From the NCBI GenBank assembly GCA_001784535.1, contig MFRJ01000061.1, positions 5,505 through 15,295 of the forward strand: DNA of 9,791 nucleotides, given 5' to 3'. Positions 1 through 6,400 of the stretch are shown piece after piece. The notes beneath the pieces were generated by a model, which had not been told where the DNA came from, ran no database searches, and saw only the letters and a program-made list of their open reading frames with translations. The position numbers were made by a program, and so were the translations under genes. Within the stretch, counting starts at the first letter, position 1. The number at the start of each line of letters is the position of its first letter. This stretch comes from Candidatus Melainabacteria bacterium GWA2_34_9 (lineage in GTDB: Bacteria; Cyanobacteriota; Vampirovibrionia; Gastranaerophilales; UBA9971).

Positions 1-815
1 TCAGCAACTTTTTGAGATTGTTCATGGGATTGACTTTTAACATCTACTGCGCGTGCAAGAGCTTCGACGAATTGCTGCTGTTCATCACCCAGATCGCCAA
101 TACTTGCTGTTAAGTCTGTTCTTAATTGTCTTAATTCAACAGGTGATGCTTCTTCATCTTTTAATGCTGCATCGGTTTGTTCTGTTAATTTCTGTAATCT
201 CATTGAGGTTACGAATAAACTTGCTGTTACTTCAAGAAGGTGAATGTATTCAGGAGATATATCTTTTGCTTCTTTGTTCTCAACACAAATAGCACCGACA
301 TTACCCCAGTTATTAGCCATAGGAACTGCTAATAAGGTTGCAATATCTTCTTTATAATTTTTAAGATAAATTGTTTCACATGTTAGGAAAGACTGTACAA
401 TAGGGTTATTTTCTTCATTTAAGAAATAATTTTTATTGCTATTTTCTTTGTTGGAAAAACCCATAGTAATAAGCTTACTTTTTTCTTTAGAATTTTTTGT
501 AAATTCAGGGGTTAAATAAATTCGGCAATCATCTGCATCAAGCATTTGTGCTACCGTTTTTGCAATAGAACTATAGATTATGCATTCATCTTCACTGTTA
601 AATCCTAATAATGTAAGGGTATTGTCAAGAGAATAAATGGAAATCAATTCACTTAGCTGTTTTTTAAGTCTATCAATTTTGTCTTTAACAGAAGTATCGA
701 TTTTTTTCAGCAAATCTTGTGAAATCAAATGTTCTGTTAGAAAATCACCCATGTTTAGGGCAAAAATAGCCTCTATAGGGTCGTTATCTATTGTAATTCT
801 TTGACTCTGGCTCAA
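1..815 (-). CDS. GAF-domain protein entering an HD-GYP-type domain (5' part; 3' end beyond window)
   Basis: My own translation of the minus strand gives 271 uninterrupted residues from TTG at 815 to the window edge. TTG is chosen because AAGGAG lies 8 nt upstream; the TTG 5 nt earlier runs straight into a stop, and the first in-frame ATG (residue 22) has no good ribosome site. Residues about 30-60 are helical and coiled-coil-like. Residues about 70-205 read as a GAF domain, including LLAVPMANNWGNVGAICVEN. A charged helix follows, and residues 249-271 (FVEALARAVDVKSQSHEQSQ, then KVA) match the opening helix of HD-GYP domains, with His264 at the usual HSxxVA position. Such proteins are usually cytosolic ligand-sensing phosphodiesterases acting on cyclic di-GMP. 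The catalytic HD and GYP motifs lie outside the window, so activity cannot be judged. Family assignment: GAF fairly sure, HD-GYP likely. Confidence 0.75.
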   Translation of the reverse strand, partial: MSQSQRITIDNDPIEAIFALNMGDFLTEHLISQDLLKKIDTSVKDKIDRLKKQLSELISIYSLDNTLTLLGFNSEDECIIYSSIAKTVAQMLDADDCRIYLTPEFTKNSKEKSKLITMGFSNKENSNKNYFLNEENNPIVQSFLTCETIYLKNYKEDIATLLAVPMANNWGNVGAICVENKEAKDISPEYIHLLEVTASLFVTSMRLQKLTEQTDAALKDEEASPVELRQLRTDLTASIGDLGDEQQQFVEALARAVDVKSQSHEQSQKVA

Positions 816-820
816 TACAA

Positions 821-829
821 TAACTCCTT
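821..829 (-). promoter_or_regulatory. Ribosome binding site deciding a TTG start
   Basis: On the minus strand this reads TAAGGAGTT in reverse order of coordinates (AAGGAGTTA), 8 nt before the TTG at 815. It is the strongest purine-rich site near the start of the GAF/HD gene and supports TTG over downstream ATG codons. Confidence 0.65.
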
Positions 830-940
830 GAAACCTTAAATAGCCTATTCACCTTCCAATTTTAGTGTGTTTTTTAAACAAGATTAAAATTTGGATACTT
901 TTAATAATTTTTTTCTTATTACTTATATCGGACGATTTGA

Positions 941-984
941 AAAAAACTTTGATAAAATTTTTAAAATATTTATAAAAGTTTTTT
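941..984. terminator. AT-rich imperfect inverted repeat, possible terminator of the glutamate synthase operon
   Basis: Arms at 941-956 (AAAAAACTTTGATAAA) and 969-984 (TTTATAAAAGTTTTTT) pair over 16 positions with one mismatch, around a 12-nt AT loop. Read on the minus strand it lies 15 nt after the stop of the last glutamate synthase gene and ends in a T run, as a rho-independent terminator would. The stem has almost no G or C, so it would be weak, and in such AT-rich DNA it may be chance. Confidence 0.35.
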
Positions 985-998
985 AAAAAGGAAAAATT

Positions 999-3383
999 CT
1001 AATCTTCGGAATGTTTTGCAAGGTTGTCGTCCATGGTCCATATGCCGCATGGACAGACGCCTGCGCATATACCGCAGCCGATACATTTGTCAGAATTACT
1101 TGTATATTCAAAAGAACCGTCAGGATTTGAATTTCTTGTAATAGCTTGTTCGGGACAAATTTCCTTGCAGTATTCGCAATCTCTGCAATAACCGCAACTC
1201 AGACAACGATCAGTTTCTTTTTCAGGCTTCATTTCCAGAACTTTTTGAGGATTCATAGGATGATAATATTCATTTTTTACCCTATCCTGCGGAATCATAG
1301 GAGCTTTTTCAAATTTATCCAGAGGTTGCCCTGAAAGCATTTTATCTATGTTGATTGCGACTTTTCTGCCATCTGCAAGTGCATTAGTAAACAAACCAAG
1401 TTTAACAGCATCTCCGGGAACGAATATTTTCCGGTTATTTACTGTTTGCATGTATTCGTTTACTTTTATAAGTCCTCTTTCATCAAGATAATCTCTTTCT
1501 ATGAATGAAAAGTCAGATCTGTCGCCGACAGATATTATTACGGTATCAGCTTCAAGAAGTCTTCCGTCTTTAAGTTGAACGCCTTTTTCGTTGATTTTGT
1601 CTGTGAAACAAGGCCAGAGGATTTTTGCGCCAAGCATTTCGACGTGCTTGATTTCTTTTTTAAAAGCGGCAGGTTTTTGGATATCTATTGCGGTAACTTC
1701 TTTTGCGCCAAGATTATAAGCTCCTATTACCACATCCATTGCAGCATTTCCTGCGCCGATTACAACAACTTTTTCTCCAACATGGGGTTTTTCGCCATTG
1801 TTTACTGCTTTAAGAAAATCAAGTCCTTTTACAAGTTTTTCATGACCTTCAAAAGGAATCACAACAGGATTATGAGCGCCTATTGCTACAACAACGGCAT
1901 CATAATCTTTTTCAAGCTTGCTGAAAAGTTCTTTATCGACTCTTGTATTTGTTTTTACGTTAACGCCAGAGTCAATAATTCTTTGAAGCTCTGTTTCCAG
2001 AATATTTCTTTCAAGTCTGTCTTCAGGAATAACTTGTTTTAGTTTTCCGCCAAAAACTTTATCCTGTTCCAGAATATCTACTTTGTAGCCTGATTTTCTC
2101 AAATGCCAAGCTGCGCCAAGACCGGCAGCGCCTGAACCTATGACAGCTACTTTTCTGTTATTTTCTTTATTAGGTGTAGTTACCTTAATATCTTTTGAAA
2201 GCTTGCCTAATTCCGCCATTTTTATTGGCTGGTCAACGTATTTTCTGTTGCATTCGTCAACGCATAAGTTTGGACAGACTTGTCCGCAAACAGAAGCAGG
2301 GAACGGGCTAAATTCAAGTACAAGCTCAAGTGCTTTTGCAATTTCGCCCTGTCTTAAAAGAGAAATTCTTTTTTGTGTCGGAATTCCTATAGGGCAGTTA
2401 TATTCACAAGGGGCGCTGTAAGCTGCGTTTTTCCATGCAGGGGTTTTAAGTCTTAAATCTCCTGTTGAAACCAAATCTGATATAGAATAGTCGTCTTCAA
2501 TCAAATCGCCAAATATTCCGCCTTCAACCCATTTGTTTAATCTGAATTGTTTCAGCGGCATTAAAGATTTAGTTTTGCGTTCTTCATAAGTTTTAGCGAC
2601 TATTTTAGACCATTTATTTGAAGGGGAAAGGTCTTCTTTAGTATCTTGTAGCCCTTTGCTCAGTTCGTTTATTAATTCCGGTTTGCCGATTTTATCTAGG
2701 AAAACAGGCAGCCCTTGAAGTAAAAATTCTTTGTCGCCATCGTTTAAATCCATAAGCCATACTTGACTGGAAAGCTCTTTTACATTTCCTCGAACATAAA
2801 CGGTTCCGCCAACCATACCAACGCAGCTTCTGGAACCGAGAACGGAATTTAAGTTGTCGCAGCCATGTCCGCAAATAACAGCAGTACCTCCGCCCATAAA
2901 TTCAAAGCTGAATGAGCCTGTGTTTTTGAGAACCCAGAATTCGGGGGGAGGAAACTTGGGATCGTGTTTCATAAGCGCGCCGGAACGAGTTCCTGTTCTT
3001 CCTGCAATATAAATTTTTCCGCTTGCAGCGCAATGTGCGGTTGTGTCACCACCATCGCCTTTTACGGTGATTTCTGCCCCGGCATTAAGCCAGCCGACAT
3101 CGGCAGGAGCAGATCCTTCCACCAGAATTTCAGTTCCGACCATTCCCATTGAGCCTACACGCTGACCGGGATTAGTAACTTTGAATTTTAAAAGTTTATT
3201 TTCTTTATCCCATAATGGTCCGCCAATATCATGCTGACCGGATGCACTGATTTCAAATTCTTTATAGCCTTCTTCAAGCTTATTATATAATTCTTGCAAC
3301 AATTGTTGTGTGGAAATTCTCTGTCCATCAACGATACCATTTATTATAGCTATTTGATTTGTTTTTATATTATATTCAGACAC
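999..3383 (-). CDS. Glutamate synthase fusion subunit: GXGXG domain + GltD-type FAD/NAD(P)H oxidoreductase + ferredoxin domain
   Basis: This 794-residue protein joins three modules. Residues about 40-235 are Gly-rich beta-helix repeats typical of the GXGXG (GltB C-terminal, 'alpha subunit domain 3') family. Residues about 310-690 are a GltD-type reductase: a Cys-rich linker (C326, C330, C366, C370, C374, C378) expected to bind Fe-S clusters, an FAD Rossmann motif GSGAAGLGAA at 416-425, a second dinucleotide motif GAGNAAMD at 543-550 for NAD(P)H, and VPGDAV at 655-660. Residues about 725-785 are ferredoxin-like, with a Cys-dense stretch 727-743 and CIGCGICAGVCP at 767-778. The likely role is to take electrons from NAD(P)H (or exchange them with ferredoxin) and pass them to the FMN subunit encoded just upstream. 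The start is GTG, with AAGGAG 9 nt before it, 18 nt after the preceding stop. The module content is sure. The fused architecture differs from classical GltD, which is a separate subunit of roughly 450-500 residues without the GXGXG part. Confidence 0.9.
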   Translation of the reverse strand: MSEYNIKTNQIAIINGIVDGQRISTQQLLQELYNKLEEGYKEFEISASGQHDIGGPLWDKENKLLKFKVTNPGQRVGSMGMVGTEILVEGSAPADVGWLNAGAEITVKGDGGDTTAHCAASGKIYIAGRTGTRSGALMKHDPKFPPPEFWVLKNTGSFSFEFMGGGTAVICGHGCDNLNSVLGSRSCVGMVGGTVYVRGNVKELSSQVWLMDLNDGDKEFLLQGLPVFLDKIGKPELINELSKGLQDTKEDLSPSNKWSKIVAKTYEERKTKSLMPLKQFRLNKWVEGGIFGDLIEDDYSISDLVSTGDLRLKTPAWKNAAYSAPCEYNCPIGIPTQKRISLLRQGEIAKALELVLEFSPFPASVCGQVCPNLCVDECNRKYVDQPIKMAELGKLSKDIKVTTPNKENNRKVAVIGSGAAGLGAAWHLRKSGYKVDILEQDKVFGGKLKQVIPEDRLERNILETELQRIIDSGVNVKTNTRVDKELFSKLEKDYDAVVVAIGAHNPVVIPFEGHEKLVKGLDFLKAVNNGEKPHVGEKVVVIGAGNAAMDVVIGAYNLGAKEVTAIDIQKPAAFKKEIKHVEMLGAKILWPCFTDKINEKGVQLKDGRLLEADTVIISVGDRSDFSFIERDYLDERGLIKVNEYMQTVNNRKIFVPGDAVKLGLFTNALADGRKVAINIDKMLSGQPLDKFEKAPMIPQDRVKNEYYHPMNPQKVLEMKPEKETDRCLSCGYCRDCEYCKEICPEQAITRNSNPDGSFEYTSNSDKCIGCGICAGVCPCGIWTMDDNLAKHSED

Positions 3384-3392
3384 TTTAAGTTT

Positions 3393-3399
3393 CTCCTTT
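3393..3399 (-). promoter_or_regulatory. Ribosome binding site for a GTG start
   Basis: On the minus strand this reads AAAGGAG, 9 nt before the GTG at 3383-3381 that opens the fusion subunit. No ATG in frame nearby competes, so it fixes the start. Confidence 0.65.
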
Positions 3400-3401
3400 A
3401 A

Positions 3402-5042
3402 TTAACATGCATACTGAATTTGTAGTTTTTCAGCGATGCTGCTGTCAATTGTAACAAGGGCGTCGGATCGACCAATAGGCAAAGAACTGTTTCCAATAGG
3501 TGCCATTAGTTTTTTTATTTCCTGATCGGTAGCTATGAAGTAATTTACAATATTTTCAGCTACTTTATCAATGTCAAGCCGTTTTACAAGGACAGGATTT
3601 TGTGTGCAAATACCTACAGGACAAAGTCCTGTGTTGCAGGCGTTGCATTTTCCGTGGTCATTACCCACGCATCCCGCAATTTGAAGTAACAATTTTCCTG
3701 TAAACACACCATTTGCACCTAGGCACATCATTTTAAACGCATCCGCGGCAAGATTCCCATTCATGCCCAAGCCGCCTGCTGCCCAGAGAGGAATTTGTCC
3801 TTGTTTTCCCTGGTGTACTGCTGCCAAGTAACAATCCCTTAATTTTGAAAGGATCGGATGACCAGTGTGGTTAAGTGAAATTTCATGTGCAGCGCCTGTT
3901 CCGCCGAAAATTCCGTCCAGGAAGAATCCGCCGACAATATTATATGGATCTCTTAAAAGGTTGTTATAGACAGAAATGCTTGTTACACTTGCAGAAACCT
4001 TAATTGCAACGGGAACTCTGAATTTAAATGCTGCATTCATTGAAAGAAACATTTTTTGGACGCTTTCTTCGATCGAATAAAGCCCCTGATGATTAGGCGG
4101 GCTTAAAAGATCGGCTTTAGGAACTCCTCTGATTTCCTGAATGTGACGGGCAACTTTTTTAGCCTGTAAAAGCCCTCCATCTCCAGGTTTTGCCCCCTGT
4201 CCTATTTTGATAAGAATTCCCGCAGGATCTTCTGTCATTTCCGGCATTGTGTTTATGATTCTGTTCCAACCAAAATGCCCTGAAGCTATCTGAAGAATCA
4301 TATATTTCAAATATCTTGATTTCATAAGTCTTACTGGCATACCGCCTTCGCCTGAACACATACGGATTGGTATTCCGAGTTCTTCGTTCATGTAAGCGGT
4401 AGCAATAGCAAGAGCCTCCCACATTCTTCCTGAAAGTGCTCCAATGGACATATCTCCGAGAATTATTGGATAAATCCATCTTACCGGCGGCAAATTTTTA
4501 CTGAGTTCAAGCTGACCGTTTAATTCTGTTAAAGGGAGCTGTTCAGGAGGAAGCACTCTTCCAAACGGAGCAAGCATTTCAAAGGTATGTCTTTGCGCAT
4601 CAAGTGAAGGGTCGGTCATTTGGGAAATACGTCCGATTTTTATTTTATCAAGCGCTCTTGGCATTGTATGCAGATTGTTTCTCCCACCTCTTTTGTAAGA
4701 GTCGCCTGTATAAGCCCTAACTTTCATGGCGAATTTTTCATCAGTGTTTCTGACAGGTTTTATTGATTCATTCGGGCAGACTTTTTCGCAAATTCCGCAG
4801 CCACGGCAGAAATTTTTTATATTAATATTTTGTTTGATTACCGGCACTGTTTGAAATTTTACTTTTGGTGCAGGCGTTGAGTCTTCGTTTATAACTTTTC
4901 TTCTTTTTTCAACTGAAGCTTCAATCGCATTGAAAGGGCATGCAGCTACGCATTTTCCGCATAAAGTGCATCTGTCTGAATTGTATTCAATTTGCCATAG
5001 CAATTCATCTTTGCTGATTTCATTTATTTTTATTGTTGCCAT
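3402..5042 (-). CDS. FMN/Fe-S glutamate synthase catalytic subunit with N-terminal two-cluster ferredoxin domain
   Basis: This 546-residue protein is the synthase core that reduces 2-iminoglutarate, formed from 2-oxoglutarate and ammonia, to glutamate. Residues 25-35 (C25, C28, C31, C35) and 79-89 (C79, C82, C85, C89) are two classical CxxCxxCxxxC(P) motifs for 4Fe-4S clusters. Residues about 150-500 are the FMN-binding TIM barrel of the GltB central family: GEGGMP at 231-236, GQGAKPGDGG at 281-290, SPPNHQGLYS at 314-323, the glycine-rich GGFFLDGIFGGTGAAH at 371-386 and AAGGLGMNG at 421-429. C458, C466, C469 and C474 near CPVGICTQNP fit the Fe-S cluster site beside FMN. ATG start with GAGGG 7 nt upstream, inside the preceding gene, which it overlaps by 13 nt. 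This suggests translational coupling and fixed stoichiometry. This stand-alone, ferredoxin-bearing form is known from archaea and several anaerobic bacteria; no glutaminase domain is present, so it depends on the neighbouring subunit or free ammonia. Confidence 0.93.
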   Translation of the reverse strand: MATIKINEISKDELLWQIEYNSDRCTLCGKCVAACPFNAIEASVEKRRKVINEDSTPAPKVKFQTVPVIKQNINIKNFCRGCGICEKVCPNESIKPVRNTDEKFAMKVRAYTGDSYKRGGRNNLHTMPRALDKIKIGRISQMTDPSLDAQRHTFEMLAPFGRVLPPEQLPLTELNGQLELSKNLPPVRWIYPIILGDMSIGALSGRMWEALAIATAYMNEELGIPIRMCSGEGGMPVRLMKSRYLKYMILQIASGHFGWNRIINTMPEMTEDPAGILIKIGQGAKPGDGGLLQAKKVARHIQEIRGVPKADLLSPPNHQGLYSIEESVQKMFLSMNAAFKFRVPVAIKVSASVTSISVYNNLLRDPYNIVGGFFLDGIFGGTGAAHEISLNHTGHPILSKLRDCYLAAVHQGKQGQIPLWAAGGLGMNGNLAADAFKMMCLGANGVFTGKLLLQIAGCVGNDHGKCNACNTGLCPVGICTQNPVLVKRLDIDKVAENIVNYFIATDQEIKKLMAPIGNSSLPIGRSDALVTIDSSIAEKLQIQYAC

Positions 5043-6136
5043 TGTTCGACCCTCAAATCGTTGTTAATTACCACGGTTTCTCTTTCGTGAGGGTAAATAT
5101 CATTTTCCCAGTTTCTTTCAGGTAAAATTTCGTTAATACCTGTTACTTCAGAAGTTATAACTACCGTGTCATCTGTATATCCAATAACAACAGGTCTTAA
5201 TTTTTTTGAATCGCAGCATGTAAAGAGCGTTCCATCAGGAAGTACTCCTATAATTGTATTCGGACCATTAATTTCTAAGTGAGTAAGCGATTCTTTTATT
5301 TTTAAAAGAACTGTTTTATCGTGTCTTTGAGTTATTTCTTCATGAGGAAGAGGGGTTATTGTATGTTTATAATAGTTAAGAGGCCATTTTAATACTTTGT
5401 TCAGGTAATGCAATGTGTATAAGAAACACTGTGAGTCTGACTCAAAGCCTATGTATCCATCGAATAAGCTTTGTTGAAAAAGTTTATTTCTTTCGTAAAA
5501 AGTGTTCTCTCCGTTTACAAGAGATGTATAACCTTGTAAGAAAAATGGATGTGCGGCGTATCTTACTATATCGTAATTTGTATTTTGTCTACACTGTGCT
5601 GTAATAATCTTTGCGGTAAAATTTTCTGATTCTTCCCATAAACCAAAATAAGTTCCAATATCTTTGGGATCGCCAATTTCTTTAAGAGTGATTACATCAG
5701 GCCAGAAAGAATAAACATATCCTTCTTCGTCTACTTCAAGAGCTTTTCTTAATCTTAATCTTGTATTAACCAGAAGTTCTTCTTTTTCTTGACGAGAAGC
5801 GTATTTAAAAGCTTTTGGATATTGAAGCACTTGAAATATATAATGCGGCATATTTTCAATTATTAATTTCGGGTCTGGATTGGTTTCGGGACTCCATTGC
5901 ATTGCCCTTACAAAACCTTCTTCCGCGAGTATATTATCTGCAATATTTAAGCCTTCGTCGGTACATGCCATTGAAAGAATAGGGAGTTCTTTGTAATCTT
6001 TAAATATCCCGCCCAAATCCTGCATGACCATAGCAAAACCAGAATTGTCATGACCTTTTTGTTGGGAACGCATTAATAATAATGCTTTAGACGGATGAAT
6101 ATATTTCCTTGATTTAATGGCGCCAATTCTACACAA
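5030..6136 (-). CDS. Glutamate synthase glutamine amidotransferase (class II GATase) subunit
   Basis: This 368-residue protein is the likely glutaminase part of the split GOGAT, releasing ammonia from glutamine for the FMN subunit. The N-terminus is MCRIGAIKS: Cys2 becomes the catalytic N-terminal nucleophile after Met removal. Other class II GATase signatures are RSQQKGHDNSGFAM (23-36), CRQNT (182-186, substrate Arg region), AAHPF then LVNGENT (194-212, oxyanion Asn208-Gly209; the usual His before Asn is Val), ESDSQ (232-236) and the GltB-like CCDSKKLRPVVIG (307-319). The start is TTG, chosen because AGGAGG lies 7 nt upstream and because it places Cys at position 2, as the mechanism requires. 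It is the first gene of the operon; its stop lies 13 nt inside the FMN subunit gene. Residues about 40-180, inserted between the first GATase motif and the Arg motif, are unlike ordinary GltB and unassigned. Relatives include GlxB-type GATases, so a related amidotransfer role is a minor alternative. Confidence 0.85.
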   Translation of the reverse strand: MCRIGAIKSRKYIHPSKALLLMRSQQKGHDNSGFAMVMQDLGGIFKDYKELPILSMACTDEGLNIADNILAEEGFVRAMQWSPETNPDPKLIIENMPHYIFQVLQYPKAFKYASRQEKEELLVNTRLRLRKALEVDEEGYVYSFWPDVITLKEIGDPKDIGTYFGLWEESENFTAKIITAQCRQNTNYDIVRYAAHPFFLQGYTSLVNGENTFYERNKLFQQSLFDGYIGFESDSQCFLYTLHYLNKVLKWPLNYYKHTITPLPHEEITQRHDKTVLLKIKESLTHLEINGPNTIIGVLPDGTLFTCCDSKKLRPVVIGYTDDTVVITSEVTGINEILPERNWENDIYPHERETVVINNDLRVEQWQQ

Positions 6137-6143
6137 TTGTCTG

Positions 6144-6149
6144 CCTCCT
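6144..6149 (-). promoter_or_regulatory. Ribosome binding site deciding a TTG start
   Basis: A perfect AGGAGG on the minus strand sits 7 nt before the TTG at 6136-6134. It supports TTG as the real start of the amidotransferase, which is needed to keep Cys at position 2. Confidence 0.75.
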
Positions 6150-6185
6150 GCGGTTTATTTAAAATAAAAATCAGCTATCTTATCA

Positions 6186-6219
6186 TTTATATTGAACAAA
6201 AAGCCAATCGGTATGTCAA
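6186..6219 (-). promoter_or_regulatory. Candidate promoter of the glutamate synthase operon
   Basis: On the minus strand a perfect -35 hexamer TTGACA occupies 6219-6214. The possible -10 is CAATAT (6194-6189, 19-nt spacer) or TATAAA (6191-6186, 22 nt, too long). The -35 is convincing and the -10 is not, so this may be an activator-dependent promoter. I looked for a cyanobacterial NtcA-type GTA-N8-TAC box and did not find one here. Confidence 0.3.
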
Positions 6220-6338
6220 TAAAAAGTTTAGCACGCCCCCGGAAAAAAATTAAGTAAAAACAGGAAGATTTGCTGACTTGTGAAATAAAAAACTTTGCAG
6301 ATTCCTCTAAATTGATGATTTCTTTTTTTAGAAAAATC

Positions 6339-6374
6339 TTTACAATAGGAAGTGCCTGAAAATATGTTTATAAT
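6339..6374 (+). promoter_or_regulatory. Candidate promoter of the putative anti-sigma gene
   Basis: TTTACA at 6339-6344 is followed after 18 nt by TATGTT (6363-6368), giving a plausible sigma-70 promoter about 35 nt before the ATG at 6401. A perfect TATAAT also lies at 6369-6374, but the hexamer 17 nt upstream of it (TAGGAA) is poor. Transcription from either would leave a very short leader. Confidence 0.35.
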
Positions 6375-6400
6375 GTTGCTGTACTGATGGGACTTGGGAT

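Larger units (their letters stand above)
816..998. other. AT-rich intergenic region between the GOGAT operon and the GAF/HD gene
   Basis: Apart from the inverted repeat at 941-984 and the ribosome site at 821-829, I see no gene here. Both flanking genes are on the minus strand, so a promoter for the GAF/HD gene should lie around 840-940, but no convincing -35/-10 pair stands out. The AT bias makes weak matches meaningless. Confidence 0.5.

Noticed and set aside
53..292. 79-residue plus-strand open frame, Leu-rich
   Set aside because: It is antisense to the GAF/HD gene; the Leu richness comes from reverse-reading Glu/Lys/Gln codons.
1575..2042. 155-residue plus-strand open frame
   Set aside because: It lies antisense within the GltD-type module, is Phe/Cys-rich with no ribosome site, and is an antisense shadow of a well-supported gene.
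6319..6340. Possible hairpin GATTT...AAATC in the divergent region
   Set aside because: Only about 5 bp pair, in T/A runs; this is within what chance gives in such sequence.
6137..6400. NtcA-type nitrogen control box (GTA-N8-TAC) between the divergent genes
   Set aside because: No palindrome of that form was found; a GTA at 6211 lacks the matching TAC.
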